This document shows positions 19,776 through 32,392 of a stretch of DNA of 64,000 nt, piece after piece. How positions within the stretch are numbered: the stretch's first letter is position 1; every line of letters begins with the position of its first letter. This stretch comes from Polytrichum commune. Lineage: Eukaryota; Streptophyta; Polytrichopsida; Polytrichales; Polytrichaceae. The stretch covers positions 40,721,501-40,785,500 of the forward strand of contig OX485805.1 of the NCBI GenBank assembly GCA_950295325.1. The letters run 5' to 3'. Made by a program: the position numbers and the translations under genes. The notes beneath the pieces were generated by a model. That model was not told the origin of the DNA. It made no database searches and saw nothing but the letters and a program-made list of their open reading frames with translations.

Positions 19776-22700
19776 TTATGTTCCCAACGCGTCGCTTAAC
19801 CGTGATAAGTGGTCTGTGTTAGCATGACTCTTACCAGGTCGAACTTGTATGGTAAAATTGAACTCTTGTAATAGTAAAACCCATCTAGCTATCCTCCCAC
19901 TCAATTGGGGTTTGTTTATCATGTATTTTAGGGCATCATGATCTACGTGGAATACGAACTTATACCCTAATAGGTAATGTCTGAATTTTTGTACTGAGAA
20001 GATCATTCCTAAGGCTTCTCTCTCCGTGACTGTATAGTTACGCTCGGCTTGGACTAGCTGACGACTAGCAAAGTATATGGGGTGATCGTGACCTTTCTCA
20101 TCCTTTTGACTTAGCACAGCTCCAACCGCTACATTTGACGCATCCACATATACTTCGAAATCCTTCTCCCAGTTAGGTGCCACTAATATTGGCGTAGAGG
20201 CTAGTTTCTTTTTAAGGGTGTTAAAAGCCTCCGTACACGCCTGAGTCCAGACGGGTGGGGTATCGGTCCTCTTTAACAACTCAGTCAAGGGCATTGCGAT
20301 GACCGAGTAGCGAAAGATGAAACGACGATAGTATCCGGTGTGTCCTAAAAAACCCTTGACCTCTGAAACGGTGGTTGGTAAAGGCAATGAAGCAATAATT
20401 GCAATTTTCTCTGGGTCAGTGGCAACTCCTTGCTTTGATATTATATGATCCACTAACCTACCAAAGGGTACTAGGAATACTGACTTTGCTGTATTGATAG
20501 AAATCCCCACTTTCATGCATTCATCAAAGCACTCTTGAAGGTGTTGTGCATGTTTCTCTCTTGCACTATACACTGCAAAGTCATCTAGAAAGACTTCCAT
20601 CGTGCGATGGAGGTATTTCTGAAATGTATTAACTCCTAATCTGGAAAAGGTCCCAGGGGAGTTACACATTCCAAATGGCATACGGGCATGTGCAAAGACT
20701 CCCCATGGTGTGGTAAATGCAGTTAAGGGACGGTGGGGTGGATATATGGAAATTTGGTTATATCCTGAGAATCCATCCATAAAGGAATAACAATCATAAC
20801 CCGCTACTTCGTCCAACATATTGTCTGTGAATGGTAAAGGGAAGTAGTCATTTTTGGTGACATTGTTTAACTTCCGATAATCTACACATATCCGTAGTTT
20901 ACCATTTTTCTTGGGTACTACGACTATGGGTGACACCCACTCACTGTATGGGATAGGGTAAATTATATCGACTTCCAATAACTTATCCACTTCTTCCTTA
21001 ACCAATAGGGAATACTTTGGATTCATCCTGTACTGTCTTTGCCGAACGGGAGTTGTTCCTTCCTCTAATACAATCTTATGCTCACAAATCTCTAGAGGTA
21101 CTCCTCTCAAATCTTTATACGTCCATGCAAAGACTTTAATGTTCCGTTTAAAGAAATCTCTCCAAAACTTCCACTCGACATCTGTTATTTTCTCATAGAC
21201 TTTGATAATGCGGGGTGTGTCATTATCACTCAAGTCCATGTCCTTACACACATTCTTAACAACATAATTCTTAACGGGTTGGTCAGACTCAAACATGGTA
21301 GACTCCCATTTCTTAGCCAACTCATCTTTAACCAGTATTCGAGGTTGTGCCTCTTCTTGCAGAATATGCACTAGTTTTAGTTGGTCAAACTTAGGGGTTC
21401 TTGTATTGCTGACCCTGTTTACCGGTACGGTATTCTGCCATGCTAAAATAGCATCATCAGAATCTCCATCCCCAAGTGCACAGAAATATTCTCCCATTCC
21501 TATGGGGCCATACTGAAAGGATTTGTCATTTACTCGATGTATGGACTCACTAACAGTAGTCTCTCTCTCCGTTTCATACCCATCATCACTGGTGAATTCA
21601 GTCTCCTCTTCTTGGGTCTCACCATGATATTGAGTAGGAAATAAGGGTAGAATTATTTTCTTTAACCCACTTCCAATAGTCAGTGTACCCTTTCCCCAAT
21701 CCTCTTTGGCTTGGGCATCTAGTAACCAAGTGCGTCCAAGAAGACCTGGATAAGACTGTACACCGTCCATTGTTTTAAAAACAACATAATCAATCTTGTA
21801 CTCAATATTGGCTACGAGAGTTGGAATTTGTTCCAGTACTACTAAGGGTTTCACTCGACTGCTATCTGCCATTTTTAATATGATGGTGGTAGAGACTACG
21901 TTAGATATGCCTAACTCGTTCATGGTTTCCACATTCATCAAATTGACACTTGATCCCGTGTCAATTTGGAATCCTGGTATAAGAGCACCTCCTATGATGA
22001 CATCAACTGTTGGGGCTCCTGGGTCTCTACTTAACGTAATGTCGTGTACCATTGCCGGTTTAGGCCATCTACGTATCATGGATGAACTCAAGGAACTACG
22101 ACATTGTGGTGCAACAACCAACAATTGTTTCATTGTGATAGTTGGTTGTATTTTATCTAGATCTTCCATGATATCATAGGGTTTAAGATCTTTAGATAAC
22201 ACCATTGTTCGAGATGATCTAGATGATGTTGTCTTAACTTTAGGCCTTTCTCTTCTTGCAATGGTCTTTAGACGGGGTTGAAGAATATTAGTGGGTAAGA
22301 CAGGTGCATGGTTGAAAACTGGAGGAGCGTTGACAACATGTGGTGATGGAAAGTAAGCCTTCTCTGGAATTATCGTTGGCACAACGTTAGCTTCCACAGT
22401 TGTTTTATCCTTTGGAGTTCTAATCAAGGGTGCTTGGGAATATTCAGAAAGACTTGTCTCCACATCACTATGTTGTTCATTAAACCTCTCGGTGCTAGAT
22501 CCATTGTGTTGTATTAAAGGTGGTTTTCGGGATCTAGTGGTCACTACACTCACCTCCTCATCTAATTTCTTAGAGTGTTGAACTCTATGAACATTACGAT
22601 CTTGTCTTTCTTCCTCTTGTATGGTCACATGCTTACCCTTCTTCCAATCCCTATCGGATGGTGGACCCTCCTTCCGGGGTTGGTCACACTCGGCTGTAGG

Positions 22701-23672
22701 ATGTCCTGCCTCTTTACAATTCCCACACAATGGGATATATTGTTGAATCTTTCTAGGATTGGGACAATCCCCTGCATAATGACCTATCTCTCCACATCGG
22801 AAACACACTACGTACTGATTAGGCATAGGTGTCTTATAATTTTGGGTGCGGGGGTTATATGGAGGACCCCTCCAATTTGGTGGTTGGTTGGTATCACCCC
22901 AAGTTGGTCGATTCCCAAAACTAAGAGGCACTTGCCGACGGTTAAAATTTCTTTTGGGATTATATCCTGCGTTGGGTCCATCGCCCATTCGCTCTTGTTG
23001 CCAACGTCGTGACTGATTGGTGTCTATTTGGTTGACTGCACGACTTCTAGACAAATTCCAACAGTCATTGACCGAATGATTCCCTCCGCAAAAGGTGCAT
23101 TTAACTCTCAAACCCTTTGGAGTGGGACACTCATTGGGTAAATGACCATGACCTTTACAATTATTACACCACACATTGGTTCTTTCCTCACTTGGTTGTG
23201 GTCGTTTATTAGCTCCTCTGGTAATTTTGACTTCCGAGTCTGCTAACTTCTTGGTTATATCCATAAGAGCTAACTCTTGGGATGTAGATTGAGCAACCGG
23301 TGGAGGTTTTAATATGACCTTGGGGGGTTTAAACAAATCTGCGCTAGGGTGTTTGAACTGTGTGGCATCTATCATTGGCTTAGCACCCGGGTATGTTAGA
23401 GATTGACCAGGTAAAACATGATAGTAAGTCTGATCCTTCAGGGGCCGGTCGTAGAGGTCATAATTGTAATTCTCAAAAGTATATTGATCTTCCACACGAG
23501 ACTCCTCCCAAGCTTTTGCTAAATTAAATGCATCCTGTGCAGTAGCTGGGGTACGCTCTCTCACATATAATTTCAACTCAAAAGGGTACAATCCTCCTAT
23601 GAATATATTCCTTAAGAAATTGTTGGGAATTTGGTGCACACCCATTCTCAACAATATATCACTCATTCTTCC
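19776..23672 (-). pseudogene. Gag C-terminus, zinc knuckles, protease, RT and RNase H
   Basis: One long open frame of about 1296 codons, in frame with the gag segment upstream. Four CCHC-type knuckles are visible: CNNCKGHGHLPNEC (about 23128-23172), CTFCGGNHSVNDC, CFRCGEIGHYAGDC and CGNCKEAGHPTAEC (about 22690). The protease has DTGSSVN (near 21950). RT has LRICVDYRKLN, then FMDGFSGYNQI and the catalytic FLDDF (about 20580-20592). RNase H has YVDAS, a Glu in VTEREALG, and HVDHDAL. The frame ends in TAA at 19776, where related pol proteins continue into integrase. Known role: reverse transcription and processing of the element. Confidence 0.92.
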
Positions 23673-24416
23673 TCAATAACTGTCAACAACCTCGCTTATA
23701 CCCATACGAATTGTCCTCAATCTTTCCATCAGACTGTTTTCAAACCCCAAGGGTCTGAAGTAGACAAGAAATGCATCTTTAAGGGCATCCCAGTCGGCAA
23801 ATGGTGTTTGGCAGGAATACCATAAGAATGCATTCTCTTGCAACGTTGCTGCAAATACCTCCATCATTTTGTTCTGAGGTACACTATTTGCAGCACATGC
23901 AATCTCAAATTTCCTCACATGGACATCAGGGTCTGTCCCTGGTCTACCCTGAAAATAGGGCAAATTCACTACACTATTAATTCGAGGTGGATTAGCTGCC
24001 ATATTGAATAATGGTGCTACGTGTACTGGTGGAGTGTATGGTGTAAATAATGGGTTGCCTTGTACATTAATATTTAAACTGATATGAGGAGATGGGGTGC
24101 GTTCATAAGCAGTAGCCCACAATGGGGGAGTAGATGAGTCCTCTGTAGCGAATAGAGCTTTTGGGGACCAAAAATCTCTCTCACCACTTGTTGTAGGTCT
24201 ATCTGAGGATGTTTCACGTTCACCTTCTGTAGTATCACCAGAATCTCCCTGCACCACCTCTAAAAATGGTTTAACCCAGCTTCTTCTCTTTTCACGTAAT
24301 TGTCGTCTATATTCTCTAGCTGCCGCTCTATCTTCTCTAGCTTTAGCGTTAGCTGCCTTCCTCACGGATGCAGTTTGAGAATGAGACTTTTCATGAGCGG
24401 GTTCCTGTTTGACTTC
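23673..24416 (-). pseudogene. Gag core of the Ty3 element
   Basis: The frame continues from the leader segment past a TAG at 24417-24419; ATG at 24365 (MRKAANAKARED) is one possible start. The N-terminus is basic and Arg/Ala-rich. The retrotransposon gag core is recognisable at ADWDALKDAFLVYFRP ... MERLRTIRMG. It ends in TGA at 23673-23675 in the context VDSY-stop-GRMSD, where gag proteins usually have Trp, so TGG to TGA is the likely change. Known role: capsid-like particle assembly. Confidence 0.8.
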
Positions 24417-24908
24417 CTACAAGCATATTGTTCTAAAATCAACGGGGTTAAAATACAAGGGATTTCGGTCTATGAAATCAGGTATAAAAGGTGTGGCCCT
24501 TAGATTCGGCTTTCCAAACACAAATTCATACTCTGTTCTAGACAACTTAGTCCCTTGCCAGGTTCCGTCAACTGGTGGCACTACTTCTGATGTTATCTTC
24601 TTCAATTGCCCATAAACAGAAAATAAAAATCTAAGGGACAAAGGTAAGACAGGGGAATTGTTGTCAACAATTACTCGTCTGTATCCCTTCCCGTTGTTCC
24701 AAATTCGATTAGTAATGTTCCGTTGTAAGTCTAAAGGTAGTGCTACGAATGATTCGATAAAGTCTTTGGGTAAGGCTACATCAGGAGTAATATAGATTCC
24801 GTTCCCGTGATAGCTGAAGCGGAAAAATCTATATAAAGCTGAGAATAAATATCCCCCTGAATAAATTTTGTGTTTGGCAGAGTCCGGGACTTGCCAACAC
24901 CACTCCAT
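24417..24908 (-). pseudogene. Leader ORF of the Ty3 element, in frame with gag
   Basis: 163 codons from ATG 24908 to TAG 24417, in the same frame as gag. No known domain is recognised; aromatic and hydrophobic stretches are present (YLFSALYRFFRFSY). Either gag once started here and a Gln codon became TAG, or an intron ends at the acceptor-like TTGTAG just before GAAGTC. The two alternatives cannot be separated from the sequence. Confidence 0.5.
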
Positions 24909-24922
24909 TAATTCGTCAAGAA

Positions 24923-25405
24923 TTAACTAGAACAATAATGACATTGAGTTATGTCGATGGTTCTAGGTTTCCCGTTTGACTCAGTCAAATCATCTCTATA
25001 ATATCCTCTACGGTGTTTAGGTCGAACTCTAATTGGATCACTCGACACACTGATCCCCTCTCTAAAGTCTTTCACTTTCCCTCGCTGAATTTGGTACCAC
25101 AGTGCTTCTGCACCTGGAAGATTATCCTCTCGGTATTTATCTTTCTTTAATCTCTCCGCCGTGTTATAAACGTAATGTTCTAATCTAGTGAGTCTATCAG
25201 TGAATACACTTAAAAGTTCGTAGATTCGGTTGTCAACTCTCACAATGGGTTCTTGCAATGGACAAACTTTGTAAGGTCTAGGAGGAAGGGTAGGATTAGA
25301 CACAGGTGGGTCGTATTGGTTTTGACTTCTACGAACTCGTACCTTATTTCTATTACTACAACCTCTAGACCTCCATGGGTTGGTTGTGTTCATTATGGGT
25401 GACAC
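24923..25405 (-). CDS. Unrecognised 160-residue ORF between primer site and gag
   Basis: ATG at 25405 lies about 55 bp inside the primer-binding site, so this is the first ORF of the internal domain. It is basic (RVRRSQNQY, RPKHRRGYYRDD) with no recognised domain. It is in a different frame from the gag-pol frame. It may be a 5' exon of gag or an extra small ORF of the element. Confidence 0.4.
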   Translation of the reverse strand: MSPIMNTTNPWRSRGCSNRNKVRVRRSQNQYDPPVSNPTLPPRPYKVCPLQEPIVRVDNRIYELLSVFTDRLTRLEHYVYNTAERLKKDKYREDNLPGAEALWYQIQRGKVKDFREGISVSSDPIRVRPKHRRGYYRDDLTESNGKPRTIDITQCHYCSS

Positions 25406-25460
25406 CGACCATTTGTTATTAGTTCCTTCCCAATTTAACCTTAAAAGACGACCACAACCT

Positions 25461-25478
25461 TCCCCGGCAGCGGCGCCA
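25461..25478 (-). promoter_or_regulatory. Primer-binding site, Asp-tRNA type
   Basis: On the minus strand the motif is TGGCGCCGCTGCCGGGGA, five bases inside the end of the candidate LTR. It matches the primer site of plant Athila/Tat-type elements, which pairs with the 3' end of tRNA-Asp, with one apparent difference (C for T). Confidence 0.8.
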
Positions 25479-25482
25479 AAAA

Positions 25483-27399
25483 TGTAGTTAGTTTTTGCTA
25501 TGGCTCAAAATAACAAAACCCAGGGAACAAAGTCTCTAGGAAGACTGAGATAGTGTCTATAAGGGTTAATGTCACTTTGGATCAAGGTTCTTAATAACAT
25601 CTTAAGGGTATTCTCATTCTTTACTCTCTTCAATGTTAACCTATCCCATTCTTTTTCCTTCCTCTTATTAGTTCATTCGTGAGGGTTCCGTAGTGAGTGT
25701 TGTCTGTCCTATCTCCAAGGTAGGTGCTATCACTCTAAAGCTCAGACCTAATTCCGTCGTGAAGCTCAAAAGCTTGGCAAGTGGTCAACTAACTCTTAGG
25801 TAGGACAACATGTCCAAAATACGTCTTTGAAGTAGCCATCTTTGTCTTTATGTGTTATGAATTATGCTTGCGATCAATTTAAATTAATTCCACTTAGTTT
25901 TACTTACAGCTATCGGCATTCCTTCAGAGACTGTAACCACCTCCATCACTTTCCAATCCACCTGGTAATCCATCTCAAAGAGTATCCATTCTGTCAATGT
26001 ATAAGTTATATGTATAACTTTAACAAGCTAAATCCTTTAGTTCACAAGTTCTTATCACTTAGAAAGATTTATATGCAAACAATTTCATCTCACCGGGTAA
26101 AGTCTTGCTTCTACCATGCGGGTGTTGTTTTCAGTATTTTCTCTATTTCAGTCTATAAATTCTCTCATACCTAACTGGCGATATTCTATCAGGCTTACCC
26201 AGGCGATATCCTATTGTGGGGTAATTACCCTAAGGTGAGGTCAGCCCTCATCCTCGTACTAGGCTGTAACTCCTCACATTCTCTCAGGTAGGGTCTTGCC
26301 TCCCTCAGGCTTCTACGTCTGTGATTCCTCTACTGGCTATTGCCCTTTCGTCTCTCTGTAGACTGTTGGCCTTGCCATGACCACTCTCTGGTCTTGCCTT
26401 TACCCTTCCAGCCTCATACTATGGCTTTACTCACTCATCCGTCTCTATTCTCCATCCCAGGGTAAGTGGCTATGCTCTCAAGATTATTGCCTCTTAATCT
26501 TTCTTTCACTCACATCTTGACTCCCTCATGCCCTCAAACCTGACTCCATAGCCAACTGCTTGGGATTTCGCACTCTTCCTCGTACATCAAACTCTTCTTG
26601 CTTATGTGTCCTCTTTCGGCGCTCACAGCCTATTGCCTTTCCAGCGCATCTTGGTGTCTCTACCTCGGAAAGGCTATTGCCTGAGTATGCTTGCCTTTTC
26701 TAAGTATCTCATTCAATCACACGCTTCTCTCTTGTTCTTACAACTTAAGAGCACTCTTGACTATGCTTCCAAACTACTTTGCGCTCTTAACAGCTTATAT
26801 GTCTATTTCAATGCTCACGATTATCGCCATTGCACTTCATCACTCCACATACTTTCTTGACATTATCTTCACACAAAAGACTAACTCTCATCATTCTTAC
26901 GACCATTGCTCACAACACCTCTTGACTCCAGCCAATTTGCACTGACTCACACGACCACAAGTATCAGTAAAACTTCATTGCACATACAACCAGATTACTG
27001 CTCATCACGATAACACTTCACTTATATTCAAATGTAATGTTGCCCAAAGACTGTATCACACAGTTCTTCTTTGCCTATTGCTAATACTCCTTCTCGGAGG
27101 AAAACAAATGACACTCAGACTCAATCACTGAGCTCTGATGTCGCTAAAGCCTATTGCCAAACACTAGGAGACTATGCCTGATTTCTAACTCTGAAAATAG
27201 CCTGCCTACCTTCTGCTTCGCCTCCTCCTTGAGCTGACGAAGGAGGAGAAGTCGGTTAGGGATTGTAACCGATTCTTGACGGCGATAGCCCTTCGATGAC
27301 GCTGCGGATGGCATTCCAAGATCATTAGCCAGATGAATGTCATCACTTTTCAAAAAGTGGCCCACTTCCGGTAGGCGATAGCCAAAAATTGGTCTCACA
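25483..27399 (-). repeat. Candidate 5' LTR, 1917 bp
   Basis: On the minus strand it starts TGTGAGACC and ends ACTAACTACA, the canonical TGT...ACA form. The end lies directly before the primer-binding site. The start coincides with an abrupt composition change at 27400. It is pyrimidine-rich on the plus strand and has no gene. The second copy that would prove it is an LTR was not found in the window. Confidence 0.55.
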
Positions 27400-29477
27400 A
27401 AAGCCCAACCACATTTGACGAATCATGTCAATGCCTAGGGTGGCTACTCTTTTATATTTTGTATGCGATGGTGGTAGTATGGTCTTACTTGGTTTTGTGG
27501 GTGTGGATGTAGCGGTGTAGTCGTCGGCCTTTCGTCGTTTGGTAGTTTGGCTCTCCGAGGCATCCTCTATGCGTGGGTTACGGTATGGTAGAGTTGGTGG
27601 TGTGCCTCCGATGGTGTGTATGGACTTGTGCGGAGTCGTTTGTGCGGCTTGGATGGAGTGTCGTTCGGATGACATTTGTAAAGAGCTCCCTCCACGCTCC
27701 GGTGAAACATTTTCTAATTGGGCGTCCATATCGAGGTCCTCCTCGGCAGCTAAATCATGGATGTGACTGGGTTGTTGTGACGGCTGAGAATTGTGAGAGG
27801 TTGGCGGCTGGGCTTGAATCCGTTGCTGGAACTCCATGTATTGGTTGGCCAGGTTGTGTGGCGGCTGGGCCATGCTGTGGGAAGATTGGGCCGTTGGTGT
27901 CTTGTCGGCCCCTGGTGTGTTATATTGCATGCGATGGAAGGTTGTTTTGGAGATGAACAGTGTGGTGGTTTGGTGCTTTGGATGTTGGGTTGTTGTGGCA
28001 GTTCGGGCTGGGTCCCTGTCGTGTCTGTTTGTTGAGTCGTTTCGGTGTCTTGGGTTTCGTAATGCCGGGGGGATGTGTGTCTTGTCTGCGGCTGTTGTGT
28101 TGGTTTCGTTGTTGGGTGTTGCCGGTGGGTGAGTGCGTATGATAGTCTGGCAGGGCCCGGGCTCCTTGGTTGTGTTGTCCGATTGTCTTGATCTGCAAGG
28201 GCCACTTTTGTTAGTGAATTTGCTGTTTGATCTGTATTGCATGAATTGCCAGTGTGGGAGTTATGTGTGTACCTTGTGTTTTCTGGGGTGTAATTGAGTG
28301 CCTGGATTCCTGAGTTGTGATGTGGTGTGTGTAGGTGAGGTGTGCCATTGGGGTGGCGTGGAGTTGGTTGCGCAGACGATGCCGAGTGGAGTTTGCTGCT
28401 TTGTCGAATTGATATCTGGGCGATGGCATGATCCGTTGGTTGGTGTCGTGTCGGCGACCTGTGGGTTGTGATGTCGTTGGTGATTGGTGTGGGGTTGATC
28501 CGTGGAGGTCAGTCGTGTCTGTCGTAGTTTTCTGTGTGACCGAGTTGGATTGGTAAGTATGATAGTGGGGGCATAATGTTTGAATTGATAGCGGGGGGGA
28601 TCGTTGCTTACCTTTGTGTTTTTGTGAAATTGGATGGCGATGTTGCAGCTGCTGTTGGGATGTGTTGATGGGTTGGTCTGCAGCGCGGTTGTGGTTCTGG
28701 TACCGTCTGGTGTTGATGTTCGGGCAGGTGCGGCACTGTGTGGTCTCCTCCTTCGGAGAGGGTGTGTTTCGCTGCTTATTGCTCCCGGGCGAGTGCGGAT
28801 TCGTTGTGGTGTGTGGGGTGAGCTGGGTGTGGCCACTGATCTCTGGTGGAGTTGAGGGAGCAGCTCGTCTTTGCTGTTGCTTGTCCTGGTCCGAATGCCA
28901 CCTGAGTGTGCAATAGGGGGTGAATGTGAAGGGGGTGTGAGAGGGAGGAGAGTGCGAGAGTGGGGACTGAGTGCGGACCTGTGTGTAGGTAGAGAGCGTT
29001 GTGTGTTGTTGGGTTGTGTGAGTCTTGTGTTAAGTAATGTTGTGAATTGTCTAATGTGGGTGTCTGTGCTTAGTTGGCTATCGGCGGTGTTTAGCCAGTG
29101 GCTGTTTGTGGAGGTAGCTTGGTGCGGGGTTTGCAATGGCGGCGATCTGAGGCGGCATGGTGTTAGCTTTCTTTGGGTGGGGGATGTTTTCGGGGAGTTT
29201 AGGGTTATGAGCGGAGGGTTTGCAGTTTTGTATATAGGGGTTTGTGTGTGTCTGTGAGATGCGATATTGTGGGTGGTGGCGGTTTTTTGATTGGTGTGAA
29301 TGTCATTGGGGTGCTTCTGTTGGGTGATGGGATTGGTGTTGGGCTTCTTCTGCTGTATGGAGGTTGTGTGATGTTGGTGTATTGTTAGTACATCGAATTG
29401 CGGTCTGTGTGTTGGATTGTGTGTGTGTGGGCGGGTTGTGTGCTGTGTGTTACGGGTTGTGTGCTGTGTGCTGTGTA
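27400..29477 (-). other. Strand-biased G+T-rich block with Pro/Thr/His-rich ORFs
   Basis: The plus strand is strongly G+T-rich (many TGTG and GGTTG words) from the LTR edge to 29477, where typical AT-rich duplicated DNA resumes. Minus-strand frames of 291 codons (29136-28261) and about 280 codons (28242 to the LTR edge) encode Pro/Thr/His/Asn-rich low-complexity sequence. A less biased segment (AEEDLDMDAQLENVSPERGG) sits inside the second. That second frame runs straight into the LTR start, so the retrotransposon may have inserted into it. No protein family was recognised. It may be a transposon gag-like region or a biased repeat. Confidence 0.5.
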
Positions 29478-31081
29478 ATTATTTAGAGAGGCTAAGTTTT
29501 GGCATCATATTTCTTTTTAATAAATCGTGTTAACACCAAATAGTGGACGGAATACTATAGCATTGCAAAATGGACTATGTGAGCAACAAACATTCCATAC
29601 CATCCATCTTGTCATTCAATTAGTTTCATTTAGTTATGCCAATCCTAAACCATTCAAAGTACCATTCAAAACACAACCAATAGCATTTGGGTACTAGTTA
29701 AAGGGTTACCAATAAACATGGAGATAACAAAATATACAAGCTAACATAAACAAGTTGTAAACACGGATAAAAAAAAACAAGAATTATAATCAGTTGTGAC
29801 AAAACATAGAATTTTGCACAAAAGATAAACGCATTCAAATACAAGAAAGTTAAATACAAAAGCCATAATTATTGTATTGATCCTACTACACACTTTGAGG
29901 GGGATCCAATATCTATAACCTTTTTTTTTTTTACTGATTACTAAAATGAAGGAACTATTCACTACCTTATTTTACATATAATCATGTAGGGGACATATTT
30001 CCAATGCTATGGTAGATCTAACAAATTTATAATTTTTACCCTCAACGAATTAAATTGATATTTATTTTTAATTTTTAATCTCACGTGATTTCTAAAATTC
30101 TGATAGTCACCTCCCCGAGCATTTCTCTCATAAAATTTGGAGTTCATTTGAATATCTTATGCATTATGAATGTGAATATGCTCGATCAAAATGAATAGTC
30201 ATTTGGACTCCCCCAATTCAAAAAAACTATTGAGCTGTGGCTAGAAAATGCAATTCAATTTCACCAGGCAGGCACATTATATTCAGATCGGAATTCATTT
30301 AATTATAAACTAAACACCATCGTCAATTTAACTTGTGCTTTTGTGCTTCATGGTGTAGGGCTTTCCCTTCCTGATTCAGAACTAATTCTCTCTCTTGGTT
30401 TTTGGTTATGTTGCATTGCACAGGGTATAGAGAAAAAGAATAAGGTGCTATTTTTTAGTTCCTTTGCAAATAAATAATTAGGGGAGTATCTTGTTTTTTT
30501 TCTGTACAGTGCAGATGTCTTCCTTTGTATGGTTATCCTTGAGCCAAGTGCAAAGGCTGAACTAATTGGCTCCAGTGATTTTGAGTTAGGCCCCGGGGTG
30601 GCAACTAGTGCAAAATAATTTGTAACAGATAATCCATCCATTTTAGTCTTACAGTGTAATAATACATGAATAATTTGAAAATAACGTGGACTTTCTCTTG
30701 GACGGGGGGTTCGTTCAAAATCTGGTCTCCATCAAACCTAATTAAGAATCTATGTAATCTGCAAAAAAAATTGAATAATATACATTATACATATACATTA
30801 TAAAAAAGATAATATACATAAAATTGACTTGTAAGCCCTAACCCTAACTCTCTTTCTGACTTCTCTGGGTGGTTTCTGTTCCGCTTCTCTTCTGAAACTC
30901 TTGAATCTAAATAATCAGAAACATAATCTAGATTATATGTACATAATCTATGGCTTTGTAAAAAAAATTGTACGAGTCCCCCTGTAATTATTTGTTTGAG
31001 GTGCGACCCCGGGAGTAAGGCAAGATGTTGTCTACATTTAAGCACATGCTTGTAGAAATGAGTCTTGTTGAGTGACCGTTT

Positions 31082-31309
31082 GTGTTTTGGGATGCTATCA
31101 ATAACTGCAAGATAAACCCAAAACTTGAAGGAGTGGATGACGTGTGTACATGTTTCTTCACTATCCCTGCTTTAGATGTCGCTCTTGACCCAGCTAAGCG
31201 TCAAGTGCTTTATGGCACAGCGTTTGTATCCACTTCGCCTGAGCAAACTCGAATGATGTTGAAAATAATGGAGCTTGTGGATTCTGATGATATTGGCCTC
31301 CCACTTTAA
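31082..31309 (+). other. 75-codon open frame, probable gene remnant
   Basis: The open frame begins MFWDAINNCKINPKLEG. Its 3' half (about 31190-31309) recurs in the duplicate near 59886-60005 but with frame-changing differences, while the first half is absent there. It looks like a fragment of a decayed gene or transposon; no family was recognised. Confidence 0.3.
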
Positions 31310-32392
31310 ACAAGTGGGCCATCACGTATGGGGTCTGATGAATCTGGATTGGAGTCCTAGTTGACATCAATTCTTACTCCCCTTGAAGCTTTGCAAAGAT
31401 ACATGTCTAAAAGATATATAATTTAAATATAACAACCATATTTAAATTCAGCAATAAACCATCATTCCATGCTTACAATTGTTAAATTTTGAGGTAGATT
31501 CAAGCACATCATTAGTCAATTGCACTTTGTTTCAACTCCACATTCATATTATAGTATGGAAAATTGATCGATTTATGCTTAATTACCATGATTACATGAT
31601 ACTAATACATGTGTTCCCAAATAACTGTCCTCCTTCACCACTTGCATAATTAGTTCCCTCTATTTAATCGGTGTGTGGTTTAGTGAGGATCAATGAACAA
31701 ACACCATAAACACACATTTTTTTTCAAAATATTGAACCACGTCTTGAGAATTTATCAACTACTCCACACTTAATAATGAACACAATTGGAAGGCCCTATG
31801 TATTCAGCTAAGAAATCAACAAACATGCACTTTTGATCCGGTTTTCAATCCAATTTTTGATACTCCTACATTGTAGATGTGCTAATGCAACACGAATTGC
31901 AAATGTCCAACCAAAGGTGACACAAATTGGAAATGATAATCATTGAATTGCATGATCATTATGTGAATCCTTTTTCCAAAGTAGAATTGTAGTTTCAGGT
32001 TATTCAATATTGATGGGTGCACTAAGGATGACAACCTAGATTTGTGGTAAATTCATAAGCTTGTTATAAAACATGAACTTGTCATGTTTCATAGTTCAAG
32101 TTTGAATTTATGGTTGAGGTGGATGCCAAGAAAAAACATTTAATGAGGAAATTTAATAAGGTGGGCCACTATCCATTTTCAATAAGATACCAATCAAATG
32201 GATATTTTCCATTCCATGTTTGTCTTTGGAAAAGAAAATTCTCCTCTCATTGTTCAAACTTCCTGCTCAGACAACATATGTGGTTCTACCTATATAATTT
32301 CAATTATACCACATTCCGAATTCAACCAAAGCCACCTTACTTTCTTACCAAACTTCATATCATTTCCATGCTTCAATAAATGACATAATTAT

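Larger units (their letters stand above)
18465..27399 (-). mobile_element. Ty3-type non-chromoviral LTR retrotransposon, 3' LTR not found
   Basis: On the minus strand the order is candidate 5' LTR (27399-25483), primer-binding site, leader ORF, gag, zinc knuckles, protease, RT, RNase H, integrase. Integrase after RT/RNase H defines Ty3 (Metaviridae-like) order. The primer site matches Asp tRNA, the RT active site is FLDDF, and no chromodomain follows the integrase. Together these point to the Athila/Tat side of plant Ty3 elements rather than chromoviruses. From 24908 to 18465 one frame stays open apart from three stop codons (24417, 23673, 19776). The 3' LTR is not visible left of 18465, so the element is truncated or rearranged there. 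Confidence 0.85.

Noticed and set aside
25842-26945. Plus-strand ORFs of 84-110 codons
   Set aside because: They lie in the pyrimidine-rich candidate LTR, overlap in different frames and show no motif.
29741-29962. Minus-strand ORF repeated at 58350-58580
   Set aside because: The two copies differ by T-run length and frame, and a poly-T tract gives the lysine run; duplicated non-coding DNA is the simpler reading.
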